Position numbers and translations under genes: made by a program | Part shown: in pieces, positions 11,874 through 21,128 of the stretch | Layout: each line of letters starts with the position of its first letter | How positions within the stretch are numbered: the first letter of the stretch is position 1 | Notes under the pieces: model-generated | Database searches by the model: none | Seen by the model: only the letters and a program-made list of their open reading frames with translations | What the model was told of the DNA's origin: nothing | Source: Streptomyces sp. WZ-12 | Lineage (GTDB): Bacteria; Actinomycetota; Actinomycetes; Streptomycetales; Streptomycetaceae | Assembly: GCF_028898845.1 (NCBI RefSeq) | Contig: NZ_CP118574.1 | Coordinates: forward strand, 7,241,001-7,305,000 | DNA: 64,000 nucleotides | Direction: 5' to 3'

Positions 11874-12707
11874 TCAGGATTTCCTGACCGACGCCCCGTT
11901 GATGACGACCGTGGCGTTGGGAGCGGTGTTGCCGGTGGCCGGATCGGGGTGCGAACCGGCGGCGGCGATCTTCTTCAGCACGTCCATCCCGCCGGTGATC
12001 CGGCCGAACGGCGTGTAATTCGGGGGCAACTGGCTGTCCTTGTAGACGAGGAAGAACTGACTGCCCCCGGAATTACGGGTCTTGGGGTCCTGGCCGTCGT
12101 AGCGGTTGGCCATCGCGACCGTGCCCGCCGGATACACATTGCCCTTGATCCGGGGGTCCTTGAGGTTCTCGTCGGGGAGCGTGTAACCGGGGGTGCCCTG
12201 GCCGGTGCCCTTCGGGTCGCCGCACTGCAGGACGTAGATCCCCGCGTCGACGAGGCGGTGGCAGCGGCTGTGGTCGAAGTAGCCCTGACCGGCCAGGAAG
12301 GCAAAGGAGTTGACGGTGTGCGGGGTCTTGCCGGCGTCCATGGTGAAGGTGATCCGCCCGCAGGTGGTGGCCAACTCCGCGGTGTAGGACGCCGAGGCGT
12401 CGACCGTCATCGCCGGCTCCTTCGACCAGGTCTTCGTCGACGGGCTGCCCTTGGCGGGCCGGGCGCACGGGTCGGCGGCGGTCGGGGAGGGGCTGGCGGC
12501 GGCCTGGTCGGAGGTGTCCGCACGGTCACCGCCGATCAGCGAGGCGGAGGCGTACGCCGTCGCGCCGGCGGCCAGCACGACCGCCACGACGCCGGCGATG
12601 ACCACGTTGCGCCGCTTGGTCCGCCGCGTGCTGTCGGTCCGTCGTTGCTGCTGGCGCTCGTACTTCTGCCGGGCGAGCTGGCGCCGCCGCTGGTCCTTGC
12701 TGGCCAC
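11874..12707 (-). CDS. Membrane-anchored cyclophilin-type peptidyl-prolyl isomerase
   Basis: 277 aa. A basic cytoplasmic segment (QRRRQLARQKYERQQQRR) is followed by one membrane span at about 34-56 (NVVIAGVVAVVLAAGATAYA), a Ser/Thr/Pro-rich linker, then a cyclophilin domain with FAFLAGQGYFDHSRCHRL and GSQFFLVYKDSQLPPNYTPFG. It should catalyse proline isomerisation outside the membrane. The canonical catalytic Arg of FHRV-type motifs is replaced locally by SRCHRL, as in many actinobacterial members. The GTG has AAGGAG upstream. It is divergent from the MBL-hisS pair. Confidence 0.9.
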   Translation of the reverse strand: MASKDQRRRQLARQKYERQQQRRTDSTRRTKRRNVVIAGVVAVVLAAGATAYASASLIGGDRADTSDQAAASPSPTAADPCARPAKGSPSTKTWSKEPAMTVDASASYTAELATTCGRITFTMDAGKTPHTVNSFAFLAGQGYFDHSRCHRLVDAGIYVLQCGDPKGTGQGTPGYTLPDENLKDPRIKGNVYPAGTVAMANRYDGQDPKTRNSGGSQFFLVYKDSQLPPNYTPFGRITGGMDVLKKIAAAGSHPDPATGNTAPNATVVINGASVRKS

Positions 12708-12889
12708 CGGTCGTCTCCTTGTCCTGAGCGTCGATCGTTGCCCCTGGGGCCTGTCCGATGGGTCACGGCCGTGGCCGTACCGTATACGGGTTCGCCCTGG
12801 CGGGAGTCGCGCCGGTAGGCTCTGGAGCTGCCGAGATGTTCCGGGCGCGGTCCCGCAGGCCCGCCCCCCGCCGATCTTTAAGGACGAAC

Positions 12890-13606
12890 GTGCTGATTGC
12901 CGGGTTCCCCGCCGGGGCCTGGGGGACCAACTGCTACTTGGTCGCCCCCGCCGCCGGCGAGGAGTGCGTGATCATCGACCCGGGCCACCAGGCGGCCCCC
13001 GGCGTTGAGGACGCGCTCAGGAAGCATCGGCTCAAGCCCGTCGCGGTCATCCTCACCCACGGCCACCTCGACCACGTCGCGTCGGTCGTCCCGGTGTGCG
13101 GTGCGCACGACGTCCCCGCCTGGATCCACCCCGAGGACCGCTACATGATGAGCGACCCGGAGAAGGCCCTGGGCCGCTCCATCGGTCAGCAGCTCATGGG
13201 CGAGCTGACCGTGGGCGAGCCGGACGACGTCAAGGAGCTGGCCGATGGCAGCACCCTGGAACTGGCCGGGATGGAGTTCTCGGTCGCGCACGCACCGGGC
13301 CATACCAAGGGGTCGGTGACCTTCCGGATGCCCGAACAGGCCGACGTTCCGCCGGTCTTGTTCTCGGGCGACCTGTTGTTCGCCGGCTCCATCGGACGCA
13401 CCGACCTGCCGGGCGGCGACCACGCCGAGATCCTCCGGTCGCTGGAGCGCGTATGCCTCCCGCTGGACGACTCGACCGTGGTCCTCTCCGGCCACGGCCC
13501 CCAGACCACCATCGGCCGCGAACGCGCCACCAACCCCTTCCTCCGGCAGGTGGCCGCCGGCCTCGGAGACGGCACGCAGACCGCCGCTCCGCGACGAGGA
13601 ATGTGA
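12890..13606 (+). CDS. MBL-fold metallo-hydrolase (glyoxalase II-like)
   Basis: 238 aa from the GTG at 12890, which has AAGGA five bases upstream. The reading frame extends 44 codons further up, but that part is Arg/Pro-rich and lacks a ribosome site. The metal-binding motif is ILTHGHLDHVASV near residue 54, a second His lies in VAHAPGHTKGS, an Asp in LFSGDLLFAGSIGRTDLPGGD, and the last His in VLSGHGPQTTIGRE. That is the full ligand set of the glyoxalase II group. The substrate is not known; thiol-ester hydrolysis is the family's usual activity. It lies 12 bp upstream of hisS. Confidence 0.9.
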   Translation: MLIAGFPAGAWGTNCYLVAPAAGEECVIIDPGHQAAPGVEDALRKHRLKPVAVILTHGHLDHVASVVPVCGAHDVPAWIHPEDRYMMSDPEKALGRSIGQQLMGELTVGEPDDVKELADGSTLELAGMEFSVAHAPGHTKGSVTFRMPEQADVPPVLFSGDLLFAGSIGRTDLPGGDHAEILRSLERVCLPLDDSTVVLSGHGPQTTIGRERATNPFLRQVAAGLGDGTQTAAPRRGM

Positions 13607-13618
13607 CGAGAACCTTCC

Positions 13619-14881
13619 GTGAGCACCTTTCAGGCACCCAAGGGCACCTACGACCTGATCCCGCCGAACTCCGCGACGTACCTCGCGGTGCGCGAGGCGA
13701 TCGCCGCACCGCTGAGGAACTCCGGCTACGGCTACATCGAGACGCCCGGCTTCGAGAACGTCGAGCTGTTCGCCCGCGGTGTCGGTGAGTCCACCGACAT
13801 CGTCACCAAGGAGATGTACGCCTTCGAGACCAAGGGCGGCGACAAGCTGGCGCTGCGCCCCGAGGGCACCGCGTCCGTGCTGCGCGCCGCGCTGGAGGCC
13901 AACCTCCACAAGGGCGGCAACCTCCCCGTCAAGCTCTGGTACTCCGGCTCGTACTACCGCTACGAGCGCCCGCAGAAGGGCCGTTACCGGCACTTCTCGC
14001 AGGTCGGTGCCGAGGCGATCGGCGCCGAGGACCCGGCGCTGGACGCCGAGTTGATCATCCTGGCGCACCAGGCGTACCGCTCGCTGGGGCTGCGCGACTT
14101 CCGGATCCTGCTGAACTCGCTGGGCGACAAGGAGTGCCGTCCCGTCTACCGCGCCGCGCTCCAGGACTTCCTGCGCGGGCTGGAGCTGGACGAGGACACC
14201 CGCCGCCGGATCGAGATCAACCCGCTGCGGGTCCTGGACGACAAGCGCGAGGCGGTCCAGGAGCAGTTGATCGGCGCGCCGATGCTGCGCGACTACCTCT
14301 GCGAGGCGTGCAAGACGTACCACGAGCAGGTGCGCGAGCTGCTGACCGCGGCGGGCGTGGCCTTCGAGGACGACCCGAAGCTGGTCCGCGGTCTGGACTA
14401 CTACACCCGCACCACCTTCGAGTTCGTCCACGACGGCCTGGGCTCGCAGTCCGCGGTGGGCGGCGGCGGCCGCTACGACGGCCTCTCCGAGATGATCGGC
14501 GGCCCCGAACTGCCGTCCGTCGGCTGGGCGTTGGGTGTCGACCGCACCGTGCTGGCCCTGGAGGCCGAGGGCGTCAACCTCGACATCCCGGCCGCCACTT
14601 CCGTCTACGCCGTGCCGCTCGGCGAGGAGGCCCGCCGGGTGCTGTTCGGCAAGGTCACCGAGTTGCGCCAGGCCGGCGTCGCGACCGACTTCGCGTACGG
14701 CGGCAAGGGCCTGAAGAACGCCATGAAGTCCGCCAACCGCTCCGGTGCGCGGCTGGCGTTGGTGGCCGGCGAGCGGGACCTGGCCGAGGGCCTGGTCCAG
14801 CTCAAGGACCTGCAGAGCGGCGAGCAGACCCCGGTCGTGCTGGACGCGGTGGTCGAGGAGGTCCGCCGGGCGCTCGGCTGA
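13619..14881 (+). CDS. hisS: Histidyl-tRNA synthetase
   Basis: 420 aa class II synthetase. The N-terminus [13 protein letters not shown] is typical. Motif 2 is in [20 protein letters not shown], the histidine-specific signature in [15 protein letters not shown], and motif 3 in [18 protein letters not shown]. The C-terminal anticodon-binding domain follows (from about residue 325). The GTG start is 12 bp after the MBL hydrolase gene, so the two are cotranscribed. A strong terminator follows at 14901. Confidence 0.97.
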   Translation: MSTFQAPKGTYDLIPPNSATYLAVREAIAAPLRNSGYGYIETPGFENVELFARGVGESTDIVTKEMYAFETKGGDKLALRPEGTASVLRAALEANLHKGGNLPVKLWYSGSYYRYERPQKGRYRHFSQVGAEAIGAEDPALDAELIILAHQAYRSLGLRDFRILLNSLGDKECRPVYRAALQDFLRGLELDEDTRRRIEINPLRVLDDKREAVQEQLIGAPMLRDYLCEACKTYHEQVRELLTAAGVAFEDDPKLVRGLDYYTRTTFEFVHDGLGSQSAVGGGGRYDGLSEMIGGPELPSVGWALGVDRTVLALEAEGVNLDIPAATSVYAVPLGEEARRVLFGKVTELRQAGVATDFAYGGKGLKNAMKSANRSGARLALVAGERDLAEGLVQLKDLQSGEQTPVVLDAVVEEVRRALG

Positions 14882-14900
14882 CCCGTACCCGTACGCACCC

Positions 14901-14935
14901 GGGGGCCCGGACGGCAGCGCGCCGTCCGGGCCCCC
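14901..14935 (+). terminator. Terminator after hisS
   Basis: A perfect 15-bp GC stem (14901-14915 with 14921-14935), loop AGCGC, 20 bp after the hisS stop. No T-run follows, as is usual in Streptomyces. Confidence 0.75.
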
Positions 14936-15009
14936 GCGTCAATGCCGGGTCCGCGGAATCACCCCGGATCCGTGCTCGGCGCCCCGGTCTCACAGGGAGG
15001 TGCGGCACA

Positions 15010-15717
15010 ATGAAGGACGCGGCCGGGTCACGCCGGCCGGGATCCTCTCCCCACGGGACCGACGGAAACGGCCATATGACGACGACAGCGCTTGACGACG
15101 TGTCCACCGACGACGACCGCACGAGCGCGGCGGGGACCACCGGCTCGGGTCGCGGCTTCGCCGTGCTCCTGGTGATCACCGGCGCGTTGGGTCTGCTGGC
15201 CGCCTGGATCATCAGCCTGGACAAGCTGGAGCTGCTGAAGGACCCGAACTTCAAGCCCGCCTGCAGCTTCAACCCGATCATCTCCTGCGGCAGCGTGATG
15301 CAGAGCAAGCAGGCGGAGGTCTTCGGCTTCCCGAACCCGTGGGCCGGCCTGATCGGTTTCGGCATCGTCGTCGGGATCGGTATGGCGCTGCTGGCCGGCG
15401 CCCGCTTCCGCCGCTGGTACTGGCTCGGCCTCAACGTGGGTACGCTGCTGGCCGCGGTCTTCTGCATGTGGCTGATGTCCCAGTCGCTGTACTCGATCAA
15501 CGCGCTGTGCCTGTGGTGCACGCTGACCTGGTGCGTCACCATCGCGATGTTCTGGTACACCACGGTGCACAACCTCAAGCACGGCATCCTGCCGGCGCCC
15601 CGGGGGCTGCGGGACGCGGTGGTGGAGTTCCACTGGGTGGTCCCGGTGCTCTGGTACGGCGTGATCGCGCTGCTGATCCTGACCCGCTGGTGGTCGTACT
15701 GGAGCAGCCTGCTCTGA
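15010..15717 (+). CDS. Vitamin K epoxide reductase (VKOR) family membrane protein
   Basis: 235 aa. VKOR homologues in actinobacteria reoxidise DsbA-like thioredoxins and pass electrons to quinone, so they drive disulfide formation in exported proteins. All expected cysteines are present: the CxxC pair C167-C170 (ALCLWCTL) and the loop pair C85 and C93 (ACSFNPIISCGSV). Five hydrophobic segments can be counted, from about residue 48 on. The ATG at 15010 has GGGAGG nine bases upstream; the first 45 residues are polar and poorly constrained. No DsbA-like partner is encoded in this window. Confidence 0.93.
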   Translation: MKDAAGSRRPGSSPHGTDGNGHMTTTALDDVSTDDDRTSAAGTTGSGRGFAVLLVITGALGLLAAWIISLDKLELLKDPNFKPACSFNPIISCGSVMQSKQAEVFGFPNPWAGLIGFGIVVGIGMALLAGARFRRWYWLGLNVGTLLAAVFCMWLMSQSLYSINALCLWCTLTWCVTIAMFWYTTVHNLKHGILPAPRGLRDAVVEFHWVVPVLWYGVIALLILTRWWSYWSSLL

Positions 15718-15758
15718 CCGGCCCTTGAGGAGCCGTTCGGACCCGTCAGGAAGCCTCT

Positions 15759-15791
15759 CGCCCCGGCCGCCGTACCCCGGCGGCCGGGGCG
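15759..15791 (+). terminator. Terminator after the VKOR gene
   Basis: A perfect 13-bp stem (15759-15771 with 15779-15791), loop GTACCCC. Its last base abuts the first T of the rarA promoter element, the same arrangement as at ruvC. Confidence 0.75.
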
Positions 15792-15814
15792 TTGTCAGTG
15801 GGGTGGCATAGGCT
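15792..15814 (+). promoter_or_regulatory. DNA-damage-type promoter of rarA (TTGTCAGTG-N8-TAGGCT)
   Basis: TTGTCAGTG at 15792-15800, eight bases, TAGGCT at 15809-15814: an exact fit to tTGTCRgtg-N8-TAnnnT. The GTG start codon follows only eight bases after the -10 hexamer, so the rarA mRNA is probably leaderless. Confidence 0.85.
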
Positions 15815-15822
15815 CCGTAGAC

Positions 15823-17181
15823 GTGGAGCCCGACCTGTTCACCGCCGCCGCAGAAGACCGTCAGGAGAAGGACCCCGCGGGGTCCCCGCTCGCCGTGCGC
15901 ATGCGCCCGCGCACCCTCGACGAAGTCGTGGGGCAGCAGCACCTGCTCAAGCCCGGATCGCCGCTGCGGCGGTTGGTGGGGGAGGGGGCCGGCGGGCCGG
16001 CGGGGCCGTCCTCGGTGTTCCTGTGGGGGCCGCCGGGCATCGGGAAGACCACCCTGGCGTACGTCGTCAGCCAGGCGACGAAGAAGCGCTTCGTGGAGCT
16101 CTCCGCGATCACGGCCGGGGTCAAGGAGGTCCGGGCGGTCATCGACGGCGCCCGCCGCGCCTCGGGCGGCTACGGCAAGGAGACGGTCCTCTTCCTGGAC
16201 GAGATCCACCGCTTCAGCAAGGCCCAGCAGGACTCCCTGCTGCCCGCGGTGGAGAACCGCTGGGTGACCCTGATCGCCGCCACGACCGAGAACCCGTACT
16301 TCTCGGTGATCTCCCCGCTGCTCTCCCGCTCGCTGCTGCTGACCCTCGAACCGCTCACCGACGACGACCTGCGCGGCCTGATGCGCCGGGCGCTCACCGA
16401 CGAGCGCGGCCTGGGCGGGGCGGTCACCCTCCCCGAGGACACCGAGGCGCATCTGCTGCGGATCGCGGGCGGGGACGCCCGGCGGGCGCTGACGGCCCTG
16501 GAGGCGGGCGCCGGATCGGCGCTGGCCAAGGGGGAGCAGGAGATCACCCTGCGGACGTTGGAGGAGTCGGTCGACCGCGCGGCGGTGAAGTACGACCGGG
16601 CCGGCGATCAGCACTACGACGTCGCCAGCGCGCTGATCAAGTCGATCCGCGGCTCCGACGTGGACGCCGCGCTGCACTATCTGGCGCGGATGATCGAGGC
16701 CGGGGAGGACCCGCGGTTCATCGCCCGCCGGCTGATGATCTCGGCCAGCGAGGACATCGGGTTGGCCGATCCGACGGCGTTGCAGACCGCGGTGGCCGCG
16801 GCCCAGGCGGTGGCGCTGATCGGCTTCCCCGAGGCCCGGATCACGCTGAGCCAGGCCACCATCGCGCTCGCCCTGGCGCCGAAGTCCAACGCCGCGTATC
16901 TGGCGATAGACGCCGCGCTGGCGGACGTCCGCGCCGGCAAGGCCGGGCCGGTGCCCGCGCACCTGCGCGACAGCCACTACCAGGGCGCCCAGAAGTTGGG
17001 CCACGGCCGGGGCTACCAGTACCCGCACGACCTGCCGGGCGGCATCGCGGCTCAGCAGTACGCCCCGGACGAGGTGCACGGCACGCGCTACTACGCCCCC
17101 ACCCGGCACGGCGCCGAGGCGCGCTACGCCGATGTCGCCGAGCGGGTCAGGGCCCGGCTGCGCGGCGAGAACGGCGACTGA
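15823..17181 (+). CDS. rarA: Replication-associated recombination protein RarA (MgsA)
   Basis: 452 aa AAA+ ATPase of the RarA/MgsA/WRNIP1 family, which acts at stalled or broken replication forks. Walker A is [11 protein letters not shown], Walker [13 protein letters not shown], and the conserved [17 protein letters not shown] precedes them. The C-terminal tetramerisation domain has [27 protein letters not shown] sequence. The GTG lacks a Shine-Dalgarno sequence and sits right after the promoter, which indicates a leaderless transcript. It is a single gene with its own damage-type promoter. Confidence 0.95.
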   Translation: MEPDLFTAAAEDRQEKDPAGSPLAVRMRPRTLDEVVGQQHLLKPGSPLRRLVGEGAGGPAGPSSVFLWGPPGIGKTTLAYVVSQATKKRFVELSAITAGVKEVRAVIDGARRASGGYGKETVLFLDEIHRFSKAQQDSLLPAVENRWVTLIAATTENPYFSVISPLLSRSLLLTLEPLTDDDLRGLMRRALTDERGLGGAVTLPEDTEAHLLRIAGGDARRALTALEAGAGSALAKGEQEITLRTLEESVDRAAVKYDRAGDQHYDVASALIKSIRGSDVDAALHYLARMIEAGEDPRFIARRLMISASEDIGLADPTALQTAVAAAQAVALIGFPEARITLSQATIALALAPKSNAAYLAIDAALADVRAGKAGPVPAHLRDSHYQGAQKLGHGRGYQYPHDLPGGIAAQQYAPDEVHGTRYYAPTRHGAEARYADVAERVRARLRGENGD

Positions 17182-17209
17182 TCCGACGGCCGGCGGGCCG
17201 TGGCGGCGG

Positions 17210-18088
17210 TCAGTCCGCCGCGGCCTCGAAGAGCACGTGCATGGCCCGGCGCAGCTCGGCGATGTCCCGCACCGGCTCGGGGAAGTCGAAGCGGGCGTCG
17301 AAGGTCCGCCGGTCGCCGTCGCTGAAGCGCACCCGCAGTCCGAAGCGGTCCAGGCCGACCGGGACGGCGTGGTCCCGCACCCCGCAGCTCTCGCCGCGCT
17401 CGCCGAGCAGCGAACACAGCCCGCGCACCTGCTCGGCGTGGGCGGAGTGCAGGTGCTGGAGCAGCTCCGCCTCGTGCGCGACCAGTGGGTCGGGTGCCGC
17501 GGCGGCGAACTCGTCGGGCTCGAAGGGCTCCGCGCCCCACAGGTCGTCCACGGCGCCCTCGCCCACCTCCAGACGCAGCAGCATCCAGGCGGGTCGGCCG
17601 TACTGGCCGGGGGTCGGGTCGGGGGCCAACGCCTCGCCGATGCCCAGGAGTTCGCCGACCGGGTGCCGCTCGGCGAGCAGCATCGCGGCCCGGGCGCGCT
17701 GCTCGTTGCGCACGGGGGTGAGCCAGCCGGCGACCCAGGCGCGGCCGCGGATCCGGTGGGGTACCGAGACCGGCGCCACATCCGTGATCTCCATCACGGC
17801 GGGGAGGTCGTCGTCCTGGGCGTGTGCGGCGGACCGGGCGGCGACGGAGTCCCCAGGAACCAGCAACAGCACGTCCCCTTCCGGCGTCACGGTCCGGCAG
17901 ACGGGGGCCGAGAGGCCGCTGTCGTCGGGATCCTCGACTCCGGGGATGTCCAGCGACGCCATACCATGGGACTCGACGAGAGTTCGTACGCGCTCAGCCG
18001 CCGAGGGCCGCTGGGCGTCTTCCGCGGGACGCGGCTGACCCGCCCCGGTGCGATCCGCGCCGGTCAGGGGGATCCCAGGTCGAAACAT
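17210..18088 (-). CDS. DUF2470 domain protein under an iron box
   Basis: 292 aa from the ATG at 18088, preceded by GAGGAG six bases upstream. Residues about 25-200 form a split-barrel FMN-binding-like region with VRTLVESHGMASLDIPG and RIRGRAWVAGWL. The C-terminal 90 residues resemble the DUF2470 domain seen in heme-degrading and heme-utilising proteins (DPLVAHEAELLQHLHSAHAEQVRGLCSLLG, then GLDRFGLRVRF). The iron box 16 bp upstream of the start supports a role in heme or iron handling, but enzymatic activity is not shown by the sequence. Convergent with rarA, divergent from rpsD. Confidence 0.8.
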   Translation of the reverse strand: MFRPGIPLTGADRTGAGQPRPAEDAQRPSAAERVRTLVESHGMASLDIPGVEDPDDSGLSAPVCRTVTPEGDVLLLVPGDSVAARSAAHAQDDDLPAVMEITDVAPVSVPHRIRGRAWVAGWLTPVRNEQRARAAMLLAERHPVGELLGIGEALAPDPTPGQYGRPAWMLLRLEVGEGAVDDLWGAEPFEPDEFAAAAPDPLVAHEAELLQHLHSAHAEQVRGLCSLLGERGESCGVRDHAVPVGLDRFGLRVRFSDGDRRTFDARFDFPEPVRDIAELRRAMHVLFEAAAD

Positions 18089-18103
18089 GCGTTCTCCTCG
18101 CGC

Positions 18104-18122
18104 TAAGGTAAGCCTCACCTAA
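18104..18122. promoter_or_regulatory. Iron box (DmdR1/IdeR-type operator)
   Basis: TAAGGTAAGCCTCACCTAA matches 16 of 19 positions of the Streptomyces iron box TTAGGTTAGGCTCACCTAA; the right half-site CTCACCTAA is perfect. It ends 16 bp before the DUF2470 ATG and sits only 22 bp upstream of the rpsD GTG on the other side, so it lies across the divergent promoter region. The expected outcome is repression of the DUF2470 gene when iron is replete. Confidence 0.8.
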
Positions 18123-18144
18123 CTTACATGGAGGAACGTTCCAC

Positions 18145-18756
18145 GTGAACCAGTCGCGTCCCAAGGTCAAGAAGTCCCGTGCGCTCGGCATCGCGCTGAC
18201 GCCGAAGGCCGTCAAGTACTTCGAGGCCCGTCCCTACCCGCCCGGCGAGCACGGCCGTGGCCGCAAGCAGAGCAGTGACTACAAGGTCCGACTGCTGGAG
18301 AAGCAGCGTCTGCGCGCTCAGTACGACATCAGCGAGCGCCAGATGGCCCGTGCCTACGACCGCGCTCGGAAGGTCGACGGCAAGACGGGCGAGGCCCTGA
18401 TCGTCGAGCTTGAGCGCCGTCTGGACGCGCTCGTCCTGCGTTCGGGCCTGGCCCGGACCATCTACCAGGCCCGCCAGATGGTGGTCCACGGCCACATCTC
18501 GGTCAACGACCGCAAGGTGGACAAGCCGTCCTTCCGCGTCCGCCCCGGCGACGTCGTGATGGTCCGCGAGCGCAGCCGCGAGAAGCACCCCTTCCAGGTG
18601 GCCCGTGAGGGTGGCTACGCCCCCGACGGCGAGACCCCGCGCTACCTGGAGGTCAACCTCCAGGCGCTGGCGTTCCGCCTCGACCGGGACCCCAACCGCA
18701 AGGAGATCCCGGTGATCTGCGACGAGCAGCTCGTCGTCGAGTACTACGCCCGCTGA
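18145..18756 (+). CDS. rpsD: 30S ribosomal protein S4
   Basis: 203 aa. The sequence begins [40 protein letters not shown] and contains the S4 RNA-binding domain near 95-155 ([26 protein letters not shown]). This is the stand-alone actinobacterial S4, lacking the zinc-binding cysteines near the N-terminus that mark the C+ form. GGAGGA lies nine bases before the GTG. The gene is monocistronic here, away from the main ribosomal-protein operons, as in other Streptomyces. Confidence 0.97.
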   Translation: MNQSRPKVKKSRALGIALTPKAVKYFEARPYPPGEHGRGRKQSSDYKVRLLEKQRLRAQYDISERQMARAYDRARKVDGKTGEALIVELERRLDALVLRSGLARTIYQARQMVVHGHISVNDRKVDKPSFRVRPGDVVMVRERSREKHPFQVAREGGYAPDGETPRYLEVNLQALAFRLDRDPNRKEIPVICDEQLVVEYYAR

Positions 18757-18777
18757 TCCCCTAAGCAGGCGCACCGC

Positions 18778-20967
18778 TCAGCCCGCCGGCTCCCCTCCGC
18801 TCGCGGACGGGGAGGCGGCGGGCCGGTGCACGGCCGGCGCGGTGAAGCGCAGCACGCTGCGCGGGCCGGGCAGTTCCCGCGCGGGCCGCAGGATGCGCGC
18901 CACCGCCGCGTCCAGGTCCAGCCGCCCGCCGGCCCGCAGGCAGCGCTCGTAGCGCTCCGCCCCCAGCCGGTCCCGGGCCTGCCGCTCGCACAGCGCGTGC
19001 GGCTGGTTGAAGTGGCGGGAGCCGAACAGCGGCAGCCCCACCGACGGCCAGATCCGTCCCGCGGCGCCCTGGAGCACCGCCGCCTCCTCCACATCGCCCT
19101 CGCCCAGCGTCACCAGGGCCAGCAGCTCGATCGCCAACACCGCGCCCAGCAGGTCGTGGAAGGAATGGTCGATCGCCAGCGCCTCCTCCAGCAGGGCCCG
19201 GGCCTGCCCGCCCTCCCCGCGCGACCACGCCGCGAACCCCAGCACGAACAGCGCGTACGCCAGCGTCCAGCGCTCCCCGTGGTCCCCGCAGATCTCCCGC
19301 ACGTCCTCGCAGAGCCGCACCGCGTCGTCCAGCTCGCCCCGGAACGCCATCGCCATCGCCAGCTCCACCTGCCCCATCAGCACATTGCTGTTGAGCTCGC
19401 CGATCTCGCGGTAGCTGTGCAGCGCCCCGCGCAGCAGCGTCTCCGCGCGCGGCAGGTCGTCGCAGACCAGCGCCAGGCAGCCGGTGCGGTGCAGCGCGTA
19501 CGCGGCGGCCGTGGGGTCGCCGGTCCGGTCGGCCTCCTCGCGGCACTCCTGGAGCATCCCCAACGCCCCCACCGTGTCGCCCTGGAGCACCGCCACATAG
19601 CCGGCCACCCACAGCGCCTTCAGCCGGGTCTCGTCGTGGCCGCCGTCCAGCTCCAGCGCGCGGTCGAGCCAGTGCCGGCCCTCGGCCAGGTGTCCACAGC
19701 CGACCCAGTAGAACCACAGGGCGCCGGCCAGGTACTGGCCGAGGTGGGTCTCCTGGGTGCTCTCCAGACTGTGCTCCAACGCGACCCGCAGATTGGGCAG
19801 TTCGGCGTCGATCCGGGCGGCGATCTCGGCCTGCCGGGGGCTGAACCAGTCCAGCTCGCACCAGGTCGCCAGCCCGAGGTACCAGTCGCGGTGTCGGCGC
19901 CGCAGCCGCTCGCCGTCCCCGGTCGCCGCCAACCAGCCCGCCCCGTAGGCCCGTACGGTGTCCAGCATCCGGTAGCGCACCCCGGCCGCGGTCTCCTCCC
20001 GCACGAGGAGCGACTGGGTGACCAACTCCTCGACGACGTCGAGGAGTTCCTCGACCGGCAGCTCAGGGCCCGAGCTGACGTACTCGGCCGCCTCCAGGTC
20101 GAACTGCCCGGCGAAGACCGACAGCCGCGCCCACAACAGCCGCTCCTGTGGGGTGCACAGCTCGTGGCTCCAACCGATCGCGGTGCGCAGCGTCCGGTGC
20201 CGCTCGGGGGCCCCGCGGACGGTGCCGGTCAGCAGCCGGAAGCGGTCGTCGAGCCGGTCCAGCACCTGCTCCAGGGAGAGCGCGCGGAGCCGGCCGGCGG
20301 CCAGTTCCAGGGCCAACGGGATGCCGTCCAGGCGACGGCAGAGCTCGGCGACGGCCGGTTCGTTGCCGGCGTCGAGGGCGAAACCGGGGAGCACGGCGGC
20401 GGCGCGGTCGGCGAACAGGGCGGCGGCGTCGGCGTCGACCATCGGGGCCACCGGCAGCGCCTGTTCGCCGGGCAGGCCCAACGGGCGGCGGCCGGCGGCC
20501 AGTACCCGCAGCCCGGGCGCGCGCCGCAGCAACTCGGCGGCGAGCTCGGCGCAGTCGTCGGTCAGCTGCTCGTAGCCGTCGAGGATCAGCAGGAGTTCGC
20601 GGTCGGCGACGTGGTCGGCGAGCGCGGTGCGCACCGGTCGGCCGGAGTGGTCGGCCAGCGCCAACGCCTCGGCGACCGCGTGGTCCAGCAGGTGCGCCTC
20701 GCGCAGCGCGGACAGCTCGACCAGCCACACCCCGTCGCAGAAGCGATCCTGCAAGATCGCTCCGCCGTGGCGGGCCAGTCGGGACTTCCCCACGCCACCG
20801 AGGCCGACGAGGGTGACCAGGCGGGCGGCGGACAGCCGCCGGTCGAGGGCGGCGAGTTCGTCCGCCCGACCGACGAAGCGATTCAGCTCGGCGGGCAGAT
20901 TGCCGCGGACCCGCGCACGCGCGGGGGAGCGGCGGGACGGGGCACCGGAGCGCGTGAGGCGTCGCAT
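18778..20967 (-). CDS. AfsR/STAND-like ATPase with TPR-type C-terminus, no HTH
   Basis: 729 aa from the ATG at 20967. A TTG 13 codons further upstream is possible, but TACGCT nine bases before this ATG suggests a leaderless transcript. Residues about 20-330 are an NB-ARC/STAND-type ATPase: NRFVGRADELAALDRRL, Walker A LVGLGGVGKSRLARH, Walker B LLLILDGYEQL, then LCRRLDGIPLALELAAGRLR and an arm region. The rest is helical repeats of the TPR/MalT type. Relatives usually carry an N-terminal SARP or a C-terminal LuxR DNA-binding domain; this protein has neither, ending in a Pro/Ser-rich tail. A signalling role is inferred. Confidence 0.8.
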   Translation of the reverse strand: MRRLTRSGAPSRRSPARARVRGNLPAELNRFVGRADELAALDRRLSAARLVTLVGLGGVGKSRLARHGGAILQDRFCDGVWLVELSALREAHLLDHAVAEALALADHSGRPVRTALADHVADRELLLILDGYEQLTDDCAELAAELLRRAPGLRVLAAGRRPLGLPGEQALPVAPMVDADAAALFADRAAAVLPGFALDAGNEPAVAELCRRLDGIPLALELAAGRLRALSLEQVLDRLDDRFRLLTGTVRGAPERHRTLRTAIGWSHELCTPQERLLWARLSVFAGQFDLEAAEYVSSGPELPVEELLDVVEELVTQSLLVREETAAGVRYRMLDTVRAYGAGWLAATGDGERLRRRHRDWYLGLATWCELDWFSPRQAEIAARIDAELPNLRVALEHSLESTQETHLGQYLAGALWFYWVGCGHLAEGRHWLDRALELDGGHDETRLKALWVAGYVAVLQGDTVGALGMLQECREEADRTGDPTAAAYALHRTGCLALVCDDLPRAETLLRGALHSYREIGELNSNVLMGQVELAMAMAFRGELDDAVRLCEDVREICGDHGERWTLAYALFVLGFAAWSRGEGGQARALLEEALAIDHSFHDLLGAVLAIELLALVTLGEGDVEEAAVLQGAAGRIWPSVGLPLFGSRHFNQPHALCERQARDRLGAERYERCLRAGGRLDLDAAVARILRPARELPGPRSVLRFTAPAVHRPAASPSASGGEPAG

Positions 20968-20976
20968 GGCCAACGG

Positions 20977-20982
20977 AGCGTA
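20977..20982 (-). promoter_or_regulatory. Possible -10 element of the STAND-like ATPase gene
   Basis: TACGCT on the minus strand, nine bases before the ATG, with TTGTAC 18 bp further upstream as a weak -35 candidate. It decides the start only if the transcript is leaderless. Confidence 0.4.
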
Positions 20983-21128
20983 CTCGGGGTGATACGGAAC
21001 GTACAATCACCCCTTCCGGTACCCCGGTTCGGACCGGGAGCGCGGTACGGGCGGACAGTCGCGGCGCGATAAGGTCAAGGTTGCCGTTCGAGCAGACGAA
21101 TCCAGACCAGTCGGAGAGTGGTGCCAGC

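Noticed and set aside
12775..12800. CCGTATACGGG palindrome in the divergent cyclophilin/MBL gap as an operator
   Set aside because: Only 10-11 bp and unaccompanied by a clear promoter; too weak to call.
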